A stretch of 55,596 nt of DNA from Rufibacter latericius (lineage in GTDB: Bacteria; Bacteroidota; Bacteroidia; Cytophagales; Hymenobacteraceae): positions 1-55,596 of the forward strand of contig NZ_RJJD01000023.1 of the NCBI RefSeq assembly GCF_003721515.1, read 5' to 3'. Made by a program: the position numbers and the translations under genes. Below are positions 43,371 through 52,175 of the stretch, piece by piece; positions within the stretch are counted from its first letter, which is position 1, and the number at the start of each line of letters is the position of its first letter. The notes beneath the pieces are model-generated. The model made no database searches and was not told the DNA's origin. It saw only the letters and a program-made list of their open reading frames with translations.

Positions 43371-45543
43371 GGTTCTAAAAGCTCCGGGCGAAGCGCTCAA
43401 AGAACGCGTCCGGACCGTTGAGACATTTTATTATGACAACAAGATTGTCCGTGATTTCGCCTACGCTACCCTGTTCTGGGGCGTGGCCGGAATGCTCATT
43501 GGGGTGATCATCGCGTTCCAGTTGGCGCGACCTGAACTGAACATGGGCACCGAGTACACCACCTTCGGACGGGTACGGCCCCTGCACACCAACGCTGTGA
43601 TTTTCGCGTTTGTGGGCAACGGGATCTTCATGGGCGTGTACTACTCTTTGCAACGTCTATGCAAAACCCGCATGTACTCAGATGTCTTGAGTAAAATCCA
43701 CTTCTGGGGCTGGCAGTTGGTGATTGTATCAGCGGTCATTACCCTTCCCTTAGGCATGACTACTTCTAAAGAGTACGCGGAGTTGGAGTGGCCTATTGAC
43801 ATTGCCATTACCCTGATCTGGGTGGTGTTCGGCTGGAACATGTTCGGGACCATCATCAAACGCCGCGAGCGCCACATGTACGTGGGCATCTGGTTCTACA
43901 TCGCCACGTTTTTGACTGTGGCGGTATTGCACATCGTGAACTCCTATGAGATTCCGGTAACCCTATTCAAAAGTTACTCTGGGTACGCCGGGGTGCAGGA
44001 TGCGCTGGTGCAGTGGTGGTATGGGCACAACGCAGTAGCGTTCTTCCTGACCACTCCTTATCTGGGCATGATGTACTATTTCCTGCCCAAGGCTGCGAAC
44101 CGTCCGGTATACTCTTACCGCCTGTCTATTATTCACTTCTGGTCTCTGATCTTTATCTACATCTGGGCCGGACCTCACCACTTGCTCTACACCGCTTTGC
44201 CAGATTGGGCGCAGTCTTTAGGGGTTGTGTTCTCTGTAATGCTGCTGGCGCCAAGCTGGGGCGGGATGATCAACGGTCTTTTAACCCTGCGTGGTGCCTG
44301 GGATAAAGTACGCACCGAGCCCGTTTTGAAATTCATGGTAGTCGCGATCACTGCCTACGGCATGGCCACCTTTGAAGGTCCGCTTATGTCCCTCAAAAAC
44401 GTGAACGCCATCGCCCACTACACCGACTGGATCGTAGCGCACGTGCACGTAGGCGCCCTGGGTTGGAACGGCTTCCTCACCTTCGGTATTCTGTACTGGC
44501 TGTTGCCGCGCATCTTCAGAACCAAACTGTACTCTACTAAACTGGCCAACTGGCACTTCTGGTTGGGCACTTTGGGTATCCTGTTCTATGCCATTCCCAT
44601 GTACTGGGCCGGGTTCACCCAAGGCCTGATGTGGAAACAGTTTAACAACGAGGGCATGCTCCAGTACTCTAACTTCCTGGAGACCGTGCTGCAGATTGTG
44701 CCTATGTACTACCTGCGCGGCATTGGCGGGGTGTTGTACCTGAGCGGCGTGTTCCTGATGATCTACAATGTCATCAAAACCGTGAAAGCCGGTTCACTCT
44801 TAGCCAACGAAGAAGCCCAGGCCGCTCCATTAATGCCTGCCACCAAAATCAATGCTGGCGAGCACACCGGAGGCCACTGGCACCGCATGATTGAGCGCCG
44901 TCCGGTTCAAATGGCCGTGTTCGCTACCGTCGCCATCCTGATTGGTGGTTTGGTGGAGATGATCCCCACGTTCCTGGTAGAATCTAACGTTCCAACCATT
45001 GAGAGTGTGAAGCCTTACACTTCCCTTGAGTTGCAAGGCCGAGATGTCTATATCAAAGAAGGTTGTGTGAACTGTCACTCCCAGATGGTGCGTCCGTTCC
45101 GCTCCGAAACCGAGCGCTACGGCGAGTACTCAAAGGCCGGCGAGTTTGTGTATGACCGTCCGTTCCTGTGGGGCTCTAAACGTACCGGTCCAGATTTACA
45201 TAGAGTAGGAGGGAAGTACCCGCACAGCTGGCACTACCACCACATGCTGGACCCCACCTCTATGTCTCCGGGTTCTATCATGCCAGCCTACCCATGGTTG
45301 CTGGAGAAAGACCTGGACACCTCAGACACCCAGGCCAAGATTGAGACGCTGACCAAACTAGGTACTCCGTACGAGCCCGGCTACGCCGAAAGAGCCAACG
45401 AAGACCTCCTGCGCCAGGCCCGCGAAATCACCGCCGAGCTCAAGAAAGAGAACATCGAGGTGAAACCCGAGAAAGAGATCGTAGCCCTCATTGCCTACCT
45501 CCAGCGGCTGGGTACCGACATTAAAGTGAAAGAAGAAATATAA
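43360..45543 (+). CDS. ccoNO: Fused cbb3 oxidase subunits I and II (CcoN-CcoO)
   Basis: Inner-membrane terminal oxidase core of 727 residues that reduces O2 with high affinity. Residues 1-480 are CcoN: heme b ligand His76, CuB ligands His223, His273 and His274, cross-linking Tyr267 (six before His273, as in known cbb3 enzymes), and heme ligands His362/His364 ([11 protein letters not shown]). From about 515 a membrane segment leads to the CcoO domain with heme motif CVNCH (570-574) and a distal Met in SIMPAYPW. The fusion is common in Bacteroidota. The ccoQ gene follows after 249 bp, which contain a palindrome. Confidence 0.95.
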   Translation: MLAEVLKAPGEALKERVRTVETFYYDNKIVRDFAYATLFWGVAGMLIGVIIAFQLARPELNMGTEYTTFGRVRPLHTNAVIFAFVGNGIFMGVYYSLQRLCKTRMYSDVLSKIHFWGWQLVIVSAVITLPLGMTTSKEYAELEWPIDIAITLIWVVFGWNMFGTIIKRRERHMYVGIWFYIATFLTVAVLHIVNSYEIPVTLFKSYSGYAGVQDALVQWWYGHNAVAFFLTTPYLGMMYYFLPKAANRPVYSYRLSIIHFWSLIFIYIWAGPHHLLYTALPDWAQSLGVVFSVMLLAPSWGGMINGLLTLRGAWDKVRTEPVLKFMVVAITAYGMATFEGPLMSLKNVNAIAHYTDWIVAHVHVGALGWNGFLTFGILYWLLPRIFRTKLYSTKLANWHFWLGTLGILFYAIPMYWAGFTQGLMWKQFNNEGMLQYSNFLETVLQIVPMYYLRGIGGVLYLSGVFLMIYNVIKTVKAGSLLANEEAQAAPLMPATKINAGEHTGGHWHRMIERRPVQMAVFATVAILIGGLVEMIPTFLVESNVPTIESVKPYTSLELQGRDVYIKEGCVNCHSQMVRPFRSETERYGEYSKAGEFVYDRPFLWGSKRTGPDLHRVGGKYPHSWHYHHMLDPTSMSPGSIMPAYPWLLEKDLDTSDTQAKIETLTKLGTPYEPGYAERANEDLLRQAREITAELKKENIEVKPEKEIVALIAYLQRLGTDIKVKEEI

Positions 45544-45580
45544 GGAAACCTGCCTTCGGTCGAAGGCCAGCAAAAGAACG

Positions 45581-45627
45581 GGAGCTGTTTTAAGCCTGAT
45601 TTAAAGAAAACAAGCCCGAAACGCTCC
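45581..45627. repeat. 36-bp palindrome family, copy 18, inside the cco operon
   Basis: GGAGCTGTTTTAAGCCTGAT with AAAACAAGCCCGAAACGCTCC; extended outer arms GGAGC/GCTCC. It is the only copy inside an operon. It is followed by an AT-rich stretch (45751-45787). Confidence 0.75.
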
Positions 45628-45792
45628 TGCTCTTTTCTGCTTCTATCATTTGTCACCCAGAAAGCACCTTGGCGGCAAACTATAAACCAAAGTGCCACCA
45701 GCTTCTGCCGTTCTCTACCAGATTTTGTCAGAAGGCCCAAGCGGAGCCAATTCTTAATTCCTAATTATTAACTCTTAATTAAAATAAGAGCC

Positions 45793-45987
45793 ATGTATAA
45801 AAGTGTACTACAATCCATAGACGGCATAGAGATTTACCCAATTATCTCCTTCGTCATTTTCTTCGCTTTCTTCCTGGGCTTGCTGGCCTACGTGGTGGTG
45901 GTGAAGAAAGAACATATCCAAAGCATGAAAGCCATGCCCCTGCAAAACGAAAACGGATTTGATCACCCACTAGACCTACGGTCATGA
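45793..45987 (+). CDS. ccoQ: cbb3 oxidase small subunit CcoQ
   Basis: Single-pass protein of 64 residues (membrane segment about 18-40, ISFVIFFAFFLGLLAYVVVV) that stabilises the oxidase complex. The short C-terminal part (KKEHIQSMKAMPLQ) is CcoQ-like. It is coupled to ccoP by an ATGA overlap. Confidence 0.85.
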   Translation: MYKSVLQSIDGIEIYPIISFVIFFAFFLGLLAYVVVVKKEHIQSMKAMPLQNENGFDHPLDLRS

Positions 45988-47195
45988 AACGATTGATACC
46001 CTATTTTGCCTCTGCGCTTTTATGGGCCGGAGCCATCACCCAGCCTGCCCAGGCGCAGGATGCCGTCAAAGGCAAAGCCGTTTTTGATGCCAACTGTGCC
46101 GCCTGCCATGCCGTGCAGGAGCAGGTAGTAGGTCCGGCCCTCAAAGACGTGCACAAACGCCGCGACGAGAAATGGATTACCAACTTCGTGAAGAACTCTT
46201 CCAAAGTCATCGCCAGCGGCGATAAGCAAGCGGTAGAAGTGTTCGAGAAGTTCGGGAAAGTGCCCATGACCAGCTTTGAAGGCTCCCTCTCTGACGGCGA
46301 CATCAAAGACGTGATTGCCTACGTCAAAGAAGAAAGCGACAAACCCGCCCAAGCCAAAATCCCTGAAGTAGCGCCCACAGAGCTCGGCAAAGCAGACGGT
46401 GCCACTCCGGTCACCGCTTCTTTCAGCTGGAAAGCCATCCCCGCCACTACCCAGATTTTGGTCGCCCTCATCGGTTTTCTGATAGTGTTGGTGCTGGTGT
46501 TCCTGGTGGTTACGTTCCTGCAGGCATTGCCTTTGCTGGGCCAATTGTATGACAAGCCCGCCCTGCGGAATTCTGCCATGGCGCGCTTCATTGCCCTGCT
46601 GCGTGGTGACACGTCTACCATCACCGGTACGCACAAAGACATCCTCATGGAAGACCACACCTATGACGGCATCTTTGAGTTCGATAACGACCTGCCACCT
46701 TGGTGGAAATACACCTTCTACGTGACCGTGGTGTTTGGCGTGGCATACCTGCTGCACTACCACGTGTTCCAGAGCGGTACCCTGCAGATAGCCGAGTATG
46801 AAGCCGAGATCCAGCAGGCGGCCCTCCTGAACCCATCTAGCCAAAGTGAAGGCAACGTGAACGAAGTCACTACATTCAAACCGCTCACCGATGCGGCTAA
46901 ACTGGAGGCCGGGAAAGCCGCCTTCATCCAGAACTGCGCTGCCTGCCACGGTGCTGAAGGCCAGGGAATTGTTGGCCCTAACTTAACGGATGAATTCTGG
47001 CTCCATGGCGGCGACGTGAACGATGTCTACAAAGTGGTGAAATATGGGGTTACCAGCAAAGGCATGGTGGCTTGGCAGAAAAAGCTCAGCGATGACCAGA
47101 TCCTGGAGGTGTCCAGCTACATTTTGAGCATCCAGGGCAGCAAACCATCCAACGCAAAAGCCCCGCAAGGCGAGAAATACGTTCCGAAAAAATAG
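45984..47195 (+). CDS. ccoP: CcoP-type diheme cytochrome c with split heme domains
   Basis: Electron-entry subunit of 403 residues. It starts with a signal peptide (to AQA, about 25) and a cytochrome c domain with CAACH (38-42). A membrane segment (about 157-180) and the CcoP N-terminal domain (DGIFEFDNDLPPWW, about 228-270, with a second membrane segment) follow. A second cytochrome c domain with CAACH (318-322) and a distal Met region (GMVAW) ends the protein. Ordinary CcoP has both hemes after the CcoP domain. Here one heme domain has been placed in front, an architecture seen in Bacteroidota. It overlaps ccoQ by 4 bp. Confidence 0.92.
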   Translation: MKRLIPYFASALLWAGAITQPAQAQDAVKGKAVFDANCAACHAVQEQVVGPALKDVHKRRDEKWITNFVKNSSKVIASGDKQAVEVFEKFGKVPMTSFEGSLSDGDIKDVIAYVKEESDKPAQAKIPEVAPTELGKADGATPVTASFSWKAIPATTQILVALIGFLIVLVLVFLVVTFLQALPLLGQLYDKPALRNSAMARFIALLRGDTSTITGTHKDILMEDHTYDGIFEFDNDLPPWWKYTFYVTVVFGVAYLLHYHVFQSGTLQIAEYEAEIQQAALLNPSSQSEGNVNEVTTFKPLTDAAKLEAGKAAFIQNCAACHGAEGQGIVGPNLTDEFWLHGGDVNDVYKVVKYGVTSKGMVAWQKKLSDDQILEVSSYILSIQGSKPSNAKAPQGEKYVPKK

Positions 47196-47229
47196 CGTAC
47201 CATACCCTTTATTAGCGTTGATTCTAAAG

Positions 47230-47258
47230 GAGGCCTCTACCGAGTTGGTAGGGGCTTC
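47230..47258 (+). terminator. Possible terminator/attenuator after ccoP
   Basis: AGGCCTCTACC-gagtt-GGTAGGGGCTT; only a weak T-rich tail. It may reduce read-through to ccoG, which has its own promoter. Confidence 0.5.
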
Positions 47259-47311
47259 TGGGTTTATGAGGTTGTTTGTTTTTGTTAGCTTATGCATTAG
47301 ATCTTGATGTA

Positions 47312-47420
47312 GTTGGTGCACGCAATTTGCTTGTGCTGGCGAAGGACTGCTGATTTCGTAGGTGCATGAGCTTTGGTGTTGCATAGCTTGGCTCCGAGCG
47401 CTCACGGCCGCGAGGCCCCG
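47312..47420. repeat. Left arm of 109-bp inverted repeat
   Basis: Reverse complement of 48067-48175 apart from a short block of differences near 47350-47362 (GATTTCGTAGG against the partner). It includes GCGCTCACGGCCGCGAGGCC. It flanks about 650 bp of repeats with no gene. Confidence 0.85.
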
Positions 47421-47561
47421 CCTTCCCGCCTCGCGCTGTTGTTTTAGCCTTGGCCAGCAGGCCTGCCGCATGCGCGGCACCAGGTCTAAAACAAAGGCGC
47501 TCAACGGAAAGGCTGGAAACGGTTTTTTTCCATAGAAGAATGGAAATGGAAATTTTAAACA

Positions 47562-47605
47562 AATAACGTTGTAGAGGAGCAGTTCAGCTCCTTTACAACG
47601 TTATT
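47562..47605. repeat. 19-bp hairpin
   Basis: AATAACGTTGTAGAGGAGC pairs with GCTCCTTTACAACGTTATT around AGTTCA; the only change is a G-T wobble. Confidence 0.75.
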
Positions 47606-47628
47606 CTCCTTCTGGTTTGTGTATATAC

Positions 47629-47680
47629 ATAGTTCAAGTCTGTGACTTGGACCTACTATGATGGCAGTTTGTAACTGCCG
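47629..47680 (-). repeat. Double-hairpin repeat, copy 4
   Basis: GTTCAAGTC-tgt-GACTTGGAC then GGCAGTTTGTAACTGCC. Confidence 0.75.
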
Positions 47681-47710
47681 ATTTTCAATCTCGCTTCTCT
47701 CCATACTTTT

Positions 47711-47818
47711 CGCTGGCGCGAGCGTCCCGCTGGTGTCCACACGCATACCTGATCTGTTTCATAGGTTTACTTTAAACAGTAGCAATGTGAAGGCACGAGC
47801 TGGACGCTCGCGCCAGCG
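47711..47818. repeat. Nested inverted pair inside the 109-bp repeat
   Basis: CGCTGGCGCGAGCGTCCCGC at 47711 is matched in reverse by GGACGCTCGCGCCAGCG ending at 47818, so the segment between the two double-hairpin copies is itself a nested inverted structure. Confidence 0.65.
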
Positions 47819-47851
47819 GATCAACAAACGTGTCTTTGAGACTTTTGCCTC

Positions 47852-47906
47852 ACGGAAGTTGCAAACCTCCACCCATGATAGGTCCAAGTCACAGACTTGA
47901 ACCATA
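47852..47906 (+). repeat. Double-hairpin repeat, copy 5
   Basis: GGAAGTTGCAAACCTCC then GGTCCAAGTC-aca-GACTTGAACC, inverted relative to copy 4. Confidence 0.75.
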
Positions 47907-48066
47907 AAACAGAAGATTGACAAGCTTGCAAACCTCTTCCATTTAGAGCCTCAGTTGTAAGAACCCAATTCCAGGCTTTCGGGTGAGCGCCTAGGCAGGT
48001 TCCGGTGCCGCAGGCATTGCGACCTTCAGGGAGCAAAGGAAGCTGGCACAGCGCGAGCTCGGAAGA

Positions 48067-48175
48067 CGGGGCCTCGCGGCCGTGAGCGCTCGGAGCCAAG
48101 CTATGCAACATCAAAGCTCATGCACCCACTCAAACTGCAGTCCTTCGCCAGCACAAGCAAATTGCGTGCACCAAC
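48067..48175. repeat. Right arm of 109-bp inverted repeat
   Basis: Partner of 47312-47420, equal in length. Beyond it, to 48269, the sequence is plain with no gene. Confidence 0.85.
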
Positions 48176-48269
48176 CAACCTCTAACATCCATAATAATAA
48201 CACTAAACCTTCCATTTTTCCCTTCTTTTCCCAAAACCACCTCCAAAACGCTTCCTTCTCGCCAAAAGA

Positions 48270-48334
48270 TGACAAAGATCATTTCCCCCAATGACGGGAG
48301 AGATCGCAAAGGGCTACTGGTACCGGTAATTTTA
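48270..48334 (+). promoter_or_regulatory. FNR/FixK-like double site and promoter of ccoG
   Basis: The distal site TGAC-AAAG-ATCA is at 48270-48281. The proximal site TGAC-GGGA-GAGA (48292-48303) is degraded in its right half, 22 bp on. The -7-like TAATTTTA is at 48327-48334, again 35 bp after the proximal site start. This repeats the ccoI and ccoS layout. Confidence 0.6.
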
Positions 48335-48421
48335 CAATGTGCTTCAGAGGTGAAAGCCCAAATGAAGCAGAAACGAAAGTTAACCCCCTCTCGCTGCCGG
48401 GCGCACAACCGGTAAGAGACC

Positions 48422-49822
48422 ATGAGCACATTATTAACCGAGCCCGAAACTTTCAGAGACTCCATCTCTACGGTTGACAAAGACGGGAAACGGGTGTGGC
48501 TGTACCCTAAAAAGCCGAGCGGGAAACTGTACCAGTACCGCAAATATGTGAGCTATGCGCTCCTGACGCTCCTCTTCACCGGGCCGTTTCTGAAAGTGAA
48601 CGGACTCCCCATGTTGCTGTTCAATATTCCGGACCGCAAATTCATCTTCTTCGGGATGATCTTCTGGCCGCAGGACTTCTTTATCCTGCTCATCGGTTTC
48701 ATGGCCTTCATCCTGTTTATTATCCTGTTTACGGTGGTGTACGGACGGGTATGGTGCGGCTGGGTGTGCCCGCAGACCATCTTCATGGAGATGGTGTTCC
48801 GCCGCATTGAGTACTGGATTGAAGGCGATGCCCCCAAGCAGAAAGCGCTGGACAAAGCCCCTTGGACAACGGAGAAAATCTGGAAGAAAACAACCAAGCA
48901 TACACTGTTTGTAGGGGTGTCTTTCGTGATTGCCAATACTTTCCTGGCGTACATTATTGGCGTAGCCGAGCTGCAGAAAATTGTAACCGATGGGCCAGCG
49001 GCCCACGCGGGTGGCTTGTTTTCCTTGGTGCTGTTCACGGGGGTGTTCTACGGCGTGTTCGCCCGGTTCAGAGAGCAGGTGTGTACCATCGTTTGTCCGT
49101 ACGGACGGTTACAGGGCGTAATCCTAGACAAGAAATCGCTCACGGTGGCCTATGACTACGAGCGCGGCGAGCCGAGAGGCAAACTCCGCAAAAACCAGGT
49201 CCGCACCGAAGGTGATTGTATTGACTGTCACCAGTGCGTGCAGGTGTGCCCTACGGGGATTGATATCCGGAACGGCGCCCAGCAGATGGAGTGTATCAAC
49301 TGCACGGCCTGCATTGACATCTGTAACTCCATCATGGATTTGGTGAACAAGCCGCAGGGGCTCATTAGAGTGGCTACGGAGGAAAGTATCGCGGAGAAAA
49401 AGGCTTGGCGTTTCACTTCCCGCATGAAGGCCTACACCGCAGTTCTGGTGGTATTGATGGGAGCCTTCGCTGGGTTGCTCATCACCCGCAGCAACATAGA
49501 CGCCACCATCCTCCGCACCCCGGGCATGCTCTACCAGCAAACCGACAAAGGCACCGTGACCAACCTCTACAACATCACGCTCATCAACAAAACCGATGAA
49601 GAGCTGCCCGTCACGTTGAAACTCCTGTCCAACAAAGGCACGATTAAAGTGGTGCGCAATGAGTTGGTACTGCCCAAACAGGGCTTAACCGAAGGCGTGT
49701 TTTTTGCAGAGATTCCGAAAAATGACCTTAAAACAGCCAGCTCCGAAATCGAAGTTGGGGTCTACAGCGGCGATAAACTCATTGCCACCGAAACCACCAA
49801 ATTCCTGGGACCAGCGCAGTAA
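48422..49822 (+). CDS. ccoG: cbb3 accessory Fe-S protein CcoG
   Basis: Membrane protein of 466 residues that acts as a copper-reductase-like factor in oxidase assembly. About five membrane segments precede two ferredoxin-type clusters with C-x2-C-x2-C-x3-CP patterns (DCHQCVQVCPTGIDIRNG and CINCTACIDICNSIMD), followed by GxxRVATEE. The segment GRVWCGWVCPQTIFMEMVFRRIE is diagnostic. The C-terminal half (about 350-466) is an Ig-like periplasmic domain. It has its own FNR-like promoter. Confidence 0.93.
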   Translation: MSTLLTEPETFRDSISTVDKDGKRVWLYPKKPSGKLYQYRKYVSYALLTLLFTGPFLKVNGLPMLLFNIPDRKFIFFGMIFWPQDFFILLIGFMAFILFIILFTVVYGRVWCGWVCPQTIFMEMVFRRIEYWIEGDAPKQKALDKAPWTTEKIWKKTTKHTLFVGVSFVIANTFLAYIIGVAELQKIVTDGPAAHAGGLFSLVLFTGVFYGVFARFREQVCTIVCPYGRLQGVILDKKSLTVAYDYERGEPRGKLRKNQVRTEGDCIDCHQCVQVCPTGIDIRNGAQQMECINCTACIDICNSIMDLVNKPQGLIRVATEESIAEKKAWRFTSRMKAYTAVLVVLMGAFAGLLITRSNIDATILRTPGMLYQQTDKGTVTNLYNITLINKTDEELPVTLKLLSNKGTIKVVRNELVLPKQGLTEGVFFAEIPKNDLKTASSEIEVGVYSGDKLIATETTKFLGPAQ

Positions 49823-49930
49823 TGTGCTAATTGGCACGAGTTTGATGACCCGACCCAAAGAAATGAATGGGAGGAGAGCTTGCCTTGCTTTCTCCTTCTT
49901 TCAACAAAGAATAAATAACTAGAAACGATC

Positions 49931-50404
49931 ATGGCTACCCATACAACCACTGTTCACACCACACAACGTTCACTGTTGCCTTACCTCATCATTTCTGTTT
50001 TTGTCCTGTTTGCAGGGTACATCGGGTTCATGGTGTACGGCGCCATGCAGAGCGAGGTGAACCTGGTGAGCAAGGACTACTACGCCGAGGAGTTGGCCTA
50101 CAGCCAGCGCATGAAGCAGGTGGCGCAAACCCAGGAACTGAAACAACCCATCAACGTCATGGCGGTTCCGGCAGCTGAGCAGTTGGTGATCCAGTTTCCG
50201 GCCGATCTGGCCAAAGCCAAAGGTACGGTGCACCTGTTCCGTCCGTCAGATGATAAACTGGATGTGGTCTTGCCGCTGGATCTGAACCCCGAAGGCCTGC
50301 AACTGCTGAATACCGCTGCTTTGAAGAAAGGCCTCTGGAGGGTCCAGCTCATCGGGAAAGTGGGGGAAAAGGAATACTATCACGTGCAAGACTTAACCCT
50401 GTAA
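49931..50404 (+). CDS. ccoH: FixH/CcoH-family assembly protein
   Basis: Single-pass membrane protein of 157 residues. The segment (about 15-37, LLPYLIISVFVLFAGYIGFMVYG) is followed by the typical SEVNLVSKDYYAEELAYSQRMKQVAQTQEL and a beta-rich periplasmic domain. CcoH/FixH stabilises the oxidase and interacts with CcoI. 5 bp separate it from the SafE-like gene. Confidence 0.9.
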   Translation: MATHTTTVHTTQRSLLPYLIISVFVLFAGYIGFMVYGAMQSEVNLVSKDYYAEELAYSQRMKQVAQTQELKQPINVMAVPAAEQLVIQFPADLAKAKGTVHLFRPSDDKLDVVLPLDLNPEGLQLLNTAALKKGLWRVQLIGKVGEKEYYHVQDLTL

Positions 50405-50408
50405 TAAC

Positions 50409-51113
50409 ATGTGGTGGGCAGGCGCAATCATAGGTTTTATCAGTAGTTTCCATTGCGTGGGGATGTGCGGCCCCATTGCCATGGCACTGCCCGTTGGCAG
50501 GGGATCCGGCGCTTCCTTTGTGGGAGGCCGGCTCCTGTACAACCTGGGCCGCATCACTACTTACACCTCCTTAGGCTTGGTTGCCGGGCTTTTGGGCCGC
50601 ACGCTACAGTTGGCCGGATGGCAACAAACCATTTCCATCGCCTCAGGCGTGCTCATGCTCGCTTTGGTGCTGGTTCCTAAGATACACACCGGAAAATCCA
50701 GTCGCTGGCTGGGGACCGACCGCTGGTGGAATGCCCTCCGGAAAGCCATCGGGAAAAGGTTCATGAATCCTTCTATGGGGGCTTTGTTCTCTGTGGGGCT
50801 GCTGAACGGACTCTTGCCCTGCGGGATGGTGTACTTTGCGTTGGCAGGGGCGGTGAGCGCGCCCGGTGTAAGCGGTGCCGTGCTGTACATGGCCATGTTC
50901 GGGTTGGGGACGCTGCCGCTCATGTGGCTGGTGTCTTTGTCCGGGAAACTCATTCAACCAAAATGGCGGGCTCTCATGCGGCATGCGGTACCGTATGTGG
51001 CGGCGTGTTTAGCCGTGCTGTTCATCTTACGCGGCCTCAACCTGGGCGTGCCCTACCTCAGCCCAAAATTGATTTCCACCGAACAAGTGGCACCCGTGTG
51101 CCATGTTCCATAA
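50409..51113 (+). CDS. SafE/TauE-like (UreH-type) membrane protein of the cco locus
   Basis: Integral membrane protein of 234 residues with six or seven segments. The first loop has FISSFHCVGMCGPIAMAL, the H-C-x3-C-G-P pattern of this family, repeated by GLLNGLLPCGMVYFALAGAV in the second half. Such genes are annotated as sulfite exporter TauE/SafE family but sit regularly in cco loci, where they probably help copper or heme handling. The exact substrate is unknown. Confidence 0.85.
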   Translation: MWWAGAIIGFISSFHCVGMCGPIAMALPVGRGSGASFVGGRLLYNLGRITTYTSLGLVAGLLGRTLQLAGWQQTISIASGVLMLALVLVPKIHTGKSSRWLGTDRWWNALRKAIGKRFMNPSMGALFSVGLLNGLLPCGMVYFALAGAVSAPGVSGAVLYMAMFGLGTLPLMWLVSLSGKLIQPKWRALMRHAVPYVAACLAVLFILRGLNLGVPYLSPKLISTEQVAPVCHVP

Positions 51114-51144
51114 AACCCTTTCATTCTCCAAACCCTTTCCAAAC

Positions 51145-52023
51145 ATGAAGCCCAACCCAAGAATTCTGCTGCCCTTTAACTTCACCGATGCCTGTGTGGC
51201 GGCCCTTCGGTACGCAAGTCAGTTCGCTTCTCACCTGAGCGCCGATATTGTGCTTCTGCATTGTGCCGGAGAAAACCAACTCACCCCAACCTTCCAAAGC
51301 CACCTTATGTCGCGGCTGCGGTCTTTCACCGATCGGTACATGGCATCGGCCGGAAAAACCATCACCCGTTTCTGTGTAGTGCGCACGGGTTCGCTACGCG
51401 AGAACCTGCCATCGGTGGTGGAGAACCATAACGTGAACCTGCTGATAGCTAGCCCAGAAGCACTGCTGGAAGGGACCCCTCCAGAGGAAGTTCTTTCTTT
51501 GACGGATTTCGCTTCGTGCCCGATGCTGCTGGTGCCCCGGGAGGCGGTGTTTCAGCCACTGAAAGAGATCGTCTTCAGCCTGGACGTTACCGATATTGAT
51601 GCCCCGGTGCTGGACCGCATTCAAATACTGGCGAGAACCTTCTCGGCCCGTTTAACGCTGCTGCACCTGCACGGCAACCTGGGCGCGGTAGAACTGTGCC
51701 AAGTTCAGAAAGCGGCCTCGGTACTGCAAGGGCAACTCACCTACGCCAACAGCACCATCGTCTGCCAGGAAGAAGAAGACCTGCTGGAAGGTCTCAACGA
51801 TTTCTCTGAACGGTACACCCCAGACCTGTTTGTCATTGCTACCCGAGACACGCACCTGCTGCATGAGTACTTCTCGGGCCGTTACCGCAAAACTAGTGCT
51901 TACCACCTGCATACGCCTCTCCTGAATCTGTACCAAGCCCGTAAAACCCCGTGTTCCGGAGGCTGCTCTCATTGCAATGGACACAAACAGGCAGAGAAAG
52001 CTACTTCTACCGTAGAAGCGTAA
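51145..52023 (+). CDS. Universal stress protein with Cys-rich tail
   Basis: Protein of 292 residues with two UspA-like halves (about 5-145 and 150-270; first half starts RILLPFNFTDACVAALRYASQFA, second EIVFSLDVTDIDAPVLDRI). The nucleotide loop G-x2-G-x9-G is not well kept, so ATP binding is doubtful. The C terminus TPCSGGCSHCNGHKQAEK has three cysteines in C-x3-C-x2-C spacing and a nearby His, which suggests metal or Fe-S binding and is not usual for USPs. The ATG at 51145 is used; an upstream in-frame start would overlap the previous gene. Last gene of the cco unit. Confidence 0.82.
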   Translation: MKPNPRILLPFNFTDACVAALRYASQFASHLSADIVLLHCAGENQLTPTFQSHLMSRLRSFTDRYMASAGKTITRFCVVRTGSLRENLPSVVENHNVNLLIASPEALLEGTPPEEVLSLTDFASCPMLLVPREAVFQPLKEIVFSLDVTDIDAPVLDRIQILARTFSARLTLLHLHGNLGAVELCQVQKAASVLQGQLTYANSTIVCQEEEDLLEGLNDFSERYTPDLFVIATRDTHLLHEYFSGRYRKTSAYHLHTPLLNLYQARKTPCSGGCSHCNGHKQAEKATSTVEA

Positions 52024-52046
52024 AACAAAGCACAGATGGAGTAAGT

Positions 52047-52083
52047 CGTTTTAGACCCGATTTCTTCAAAACACTCATAAAAT
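52047..52083. repeat. 36-bp palindrome family, copy 19
   Basis: CGTTTTAGACCCGATTTCTT then CAAAACACTCATAAAATG, a degenerate copy 24 bp after the universal-stress gene. Confidence 0.5.
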
Positions 52084-52086
52084 GAT

Positions 52087-52120
52087 AACGGCGCCAGAAG
52101 CTATTCTGGCGCCGTTTTTA
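52087..52120. terminator. Terminator between cco locus and M56 gene
   Basis: AACGGCGCCAGAA-gcta-TTCTGGCGCCGTT then a T-run; usable by the plus-strand operon. Confidence 0.9.
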
Positions 52121-52175
52121 GTTCAGTAAAGCTGCTTTTTGTAAGGAGAGTCAGGATACCAAATAGGCTGGTAGT

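Noticed and set aside
2423..47906. Double-hairpin repeats as a CRISPR array
   Set aside because: The five copies are far apart, in both orientations, and have no regular spacers or cas genes.
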